A stretch of 8,861 nt of DNA from an uncultured Clostridia bacterium (GTDB taxonomy: Bacteria; Bacillota; Clostridia; Oscillospirales; Acutalibacteraceae), in assembly GCA_937915775.1 (NCBI GenBank), contig CALGGQ010000251.1, forward strand, positions 1 through 8,861, in the 5' to 3' direction. Under the pieces are notes generated by a model. The model was given only the letters and a program-made list of their open reading frames with translations, ran no database searches and had not been told where the DNA came from. Below, piece after piece: positions 7,693 to 8,861 of the stretch (position 1 is its first letter; each line of letters opens with the position of its first letter). Made by a program: the position numbers and the translations under genes.

Positions 7693-7930
7693 CGGCATCC
7701 TCCTTAAACCGCTCTGCCACTGCAGCCGGCTCCAGATAACAAAGCACGATATTATCGCTGTCCGTAATAATCACGCTCTGCGTTTTTCTGCCGTGGGTGG
7801 CGTCAATCAGCGCGCCCTTTTCCTTGCCGGTCTGAATCATACGCTTGACCGGTGCGGATTCGGGCGATACCACCGATATCACTCTTTCGGCATTGATAAA
7901 ATTGCCGAATCCGATATTGACTAATTTCAT
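7685..7930 (-). CDS. remA: RemA-like DNA-binding regulator (DUF370)
   Basis: This is an 81-residue homologue of B. subtilis RemA (YlzA). RemA is a small DNA-binding protein that assembles into rings, wraps DNA and activates biofilm-matrix and osmoprotection genes in that species. The sequence shows the DUF370 signature: a NIGFGN start (5-10), then ISVVSPESAPVKRMIQ (18-33), then LIDATHGRKT (41-50), then a VIITDSD strand region (53-59). Arg16 and the Arg48-Lys49 pair lie where B. subtilis has its DNA-contacting arginines; the second is Lys here. An AAGGG lies 9 nt before the ATG. The gene follows yicC by 12 nt and its end holds the gmk ribosome binding site and start. Its targets in this organism cannot be told from the window, and a matrix role should not be assumed. 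Confidence 0.95.
   Translation of the reverse strand: MKLVNIGFGNFINAERVISVVSPESAPVKRMIQTGKEKGALIDATHGRKTQSVIITDSDNIVLCYLEPAAVAERFKEDADV
7699..7705 (-). promoter_or_regulatory. Ribosome binding site that decides the gmk start
   Basis: AAGGAGG on the minus strand lies inside the last codons of remA. It directly abuts the ATG at 7698, too close for initiation, and is 6 nt from the ATG at 7692, which is ideal. This moves the gmk start two codons downstream of the longest reading frame. Confidence 0.8.
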
Positions 7931-7942
7931 AGCAGTGTACCC

Positions 7943-8821
7943 TTATTCAATATTCTGAATCTGTTCTCTGATTTTTTCCACCTCAGCCTTGATATCCACG
8001 ACCTTGCGCGCAATCGCAACGTCGCTTGCCTTGGAGCCGATGGTGTTTGCCTCACGGTTGATTTCCTGCACTAAGAAATCCATCTTACGTCCAACGGGCT
8101 CATCCGAATCAATAAAGGAATTCAGCTGCCCGATATGCGAACGAAGGCGCACGGTTTCTTCCGCTACGGCAACCTTATCCGCTAAGATGGCAACCTCCTG
8201 GATGATGCGGTTTTCATCAAGCGATACATCGCCAATTAATTCATGCACGCGCTGCACGAGCTTTTCGTTATATTCCCTAACGGTCTCCGGTGAGCGCTCC
8301 TCAATAAAGGAAACGCACTCCAGAATAAACTGACCGCGGGAGAAAATATCCTCACGCATTTTCGCGCCCTCTACCGTGCGCATCGCGACGAATTTTTCAA
8401 GCGCTTCATCGCAGACGGTTTTCACCTTTTCCCAGAGAGCGTCCTCATCCTCCTCCGACTTTCTGACAACCAGCACATCGGGATAACGGCTGACGGTTGA
8501 GGCGCCGTAATCAGCTTTGAGGTCATAGCGCTCCTCCAGCTCCTGCAGCGCTTTTACATACGCGCCAGCCAGCGTGTGATTCACCACGACATCGGCTGAC
8601 TCCGTATCCAGCGCTTCGATACCGACAAAGCAATCCACCTTGCCGCGTGAAACGTTTGAATTAATATAACTTTTCAGTTTATCGTCAAGAAAACCGTACT
8701 GCCGCGGAATCCGCGACGAAAATTCAAAATAGCGGTGATTGACAGATTTAATTTCAACGGTAATGACATAACCGTCAAGCTCTTTTACGGCTCTGCCGAA
8801 GCCTGTCATCGAACGAATCAT
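7943..8821 (-). CDS. yicC: YicC/YloC family endoribonuclease
   Basis: YicC/YloC proteins are a recently recognised family of oligomeric RNA endonucleases; E. coli YicC has been linked to small-RNA turnover. This copy has 292 residues, the full family length. The N-terminal domain opens with RSMTGFGRA (3-11), followed by EIKSVNHRYFE (23-33) and RGKVD (59-63). The C-terminal DUF1732 domain has the strongly conserved run from LRSHIGQLNSF (226-236) through GRKMDFLVQEINREANT (244-260) to IGSK (261-264), and ends in a helical, charged tail. The start is well supported by GGAGGTG 4 nt upstream at 8826-8832. It is the first visible gene of the cluster, but only 16 genomic bases remain upstream before adapter sequence, so the promoter cannot be seen. 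The symbol follows the E. coli name; the B. subtilis counterpart is yloC. Confidence 0.96.
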   Translation of the reverse strand: MIRSMTGFGRAVKELDGYVITVEIKSVNHRYFEFSSRIPRQYGFLDDKLKSYINSNVSRGKVDCFVGIEALDTESADVVVNHTLAGAYVKALQELEERYDLKADYGASTVSRYPDVLVVRKSEEDEDALWEKVKTVCDEALEKFVAMRTVEGAKMREDIFSRGQFILECVSFIEERSPETVREYNEKLVQRVHELIGDVSLDENRIIQEVAILADKVAVAEETVRLRSHIGQLNSFIDSDEPVGRKMDFLVQEINREANTIGSKASDVAIARKVVDIKAEVEKIREQIQNIE

Positions 8822-8825
8822 AAGG

Positions 8826-8832
8826 CACCTCC
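8826..8832 (-). promoter_or_regulatory. Ribosome binding site of yicC
   Basis: GGAGGTG on the minus strand sits 4 nt before the yicC ATG. It is a strong site and the last genomic signal visible before the adapter sequence at the right edge. Confidence 0.75.
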
Positions 8833-8837
8833 GAAAT

Positions 8838-8861
8838 AGATCGGAAGAGCGTCGTGTAGGG
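8838..8861. other. Illumina TruSeq adapter sequence left on the contig end (not genomic)
   Basis: The last 24 plus-strand bases read AGATCGGAAGAGC followed at once by GTCGTGTAGGG. This is an exact match, from memory of the standard adapter, to the start of the TruSeq Read 2 adapter read-through. A match of this length has no plausible biological explanation. The genomic sequence therefore ends at about 8837; the first A of the match could be the last genomic base or the A-tail. Nothing regulatory should be read from these bases. Confidence 0.97.

Noticed and set aside
7693..7698. ATG at 7698 as the gmk start
   Set aside because: The ribosome binding site AAGGAGG touches this codon with no spacer, whereas the next ATG has a 6-nt spacer.
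1..8837. CRISPR arrays, tRNA or rRNA genes, insertion sequences, phage or toxin-antitoxin genes
   Set aside because: Coding sequence fills the region almost completely. I saw no direct-repeat array, inverted terminal repeat or RNA-gene signature on either strand.
8822..8861. Promoter or regulatory leader upstream of yicC
   Set aside because: Only 16 genomic bases, including the ribosome binding site, precede the adapter. The remainder is artificial.

Overview
The window is one uninterrupted minus-strand gene cluster of ten genes, plus a short stretch of sequencing adapter at the right edge. Gene order and protein signatures point to a Gram-positive, Firmicutes/Clostridia-type bacterium. An Oscillospiraceae/Ruminococcaceae-like gut organism is my best guess. 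The evidence is a RemA (DUF370) protein, a YugP-type membrane zinc peptidase, and the order gmk-rpoZ-priA-def-fmt-rsmB-rlmN-PP2C, which matches the Bacillus subtilis yloC-to-prpC/prkC region. The lineage guess is inference, because no rRNA is present.

Layout in transcription order, right to left: yicC (8821-7943), remA (7930-7685), gmk (7692-7108), rpoZ (7096-6893), priA (6877-4658), def (4646-4191), fmt (4194-3259), yugP-type peptidase (3257-2535), rsmB (2538-1294), rlmN (1301-243), and the first 89 codons of a PP2C-type protein phosphatase (268-1, cut by the window edge). Spacings are 12, -8, 11, 15, 11, -4, 1, -4, -8 and -26 nt, where negative means overlap. There is no gap longer than 15 nt, and I see no internal promoter or terminator. 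The cluster reads as one polycistronic unit with much translational coupling. Its promoter and first genes lie beyond the right edge, or are lost there.

The genes fall into nucleotide and RNA handling (yicC, gmk), transcription (remA, rpoZ), replication restart (priA), formyl-methionine handling at the start and end of translation initiation (fmt, def), rRNA methylation (rsmB, rlmN), membrane proteolysis (yugP-type) and Ser/Thr dephosphorylation (PP2C, probably followed by a PASTA kinase outside the window). All complete genes are full length with their catalytic motifs intact.

The last 24 bases (8838-8861) match the Illumina TruSeq adapter and are not genomic. This shows that the right edge is an untrimmed assembly end. 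The other point of comparative interest is that coaBC, which sits between rpoZ and priA in B. subtilis, is absent. I found no undescribed biological system: this is a conserved housekeeping region.
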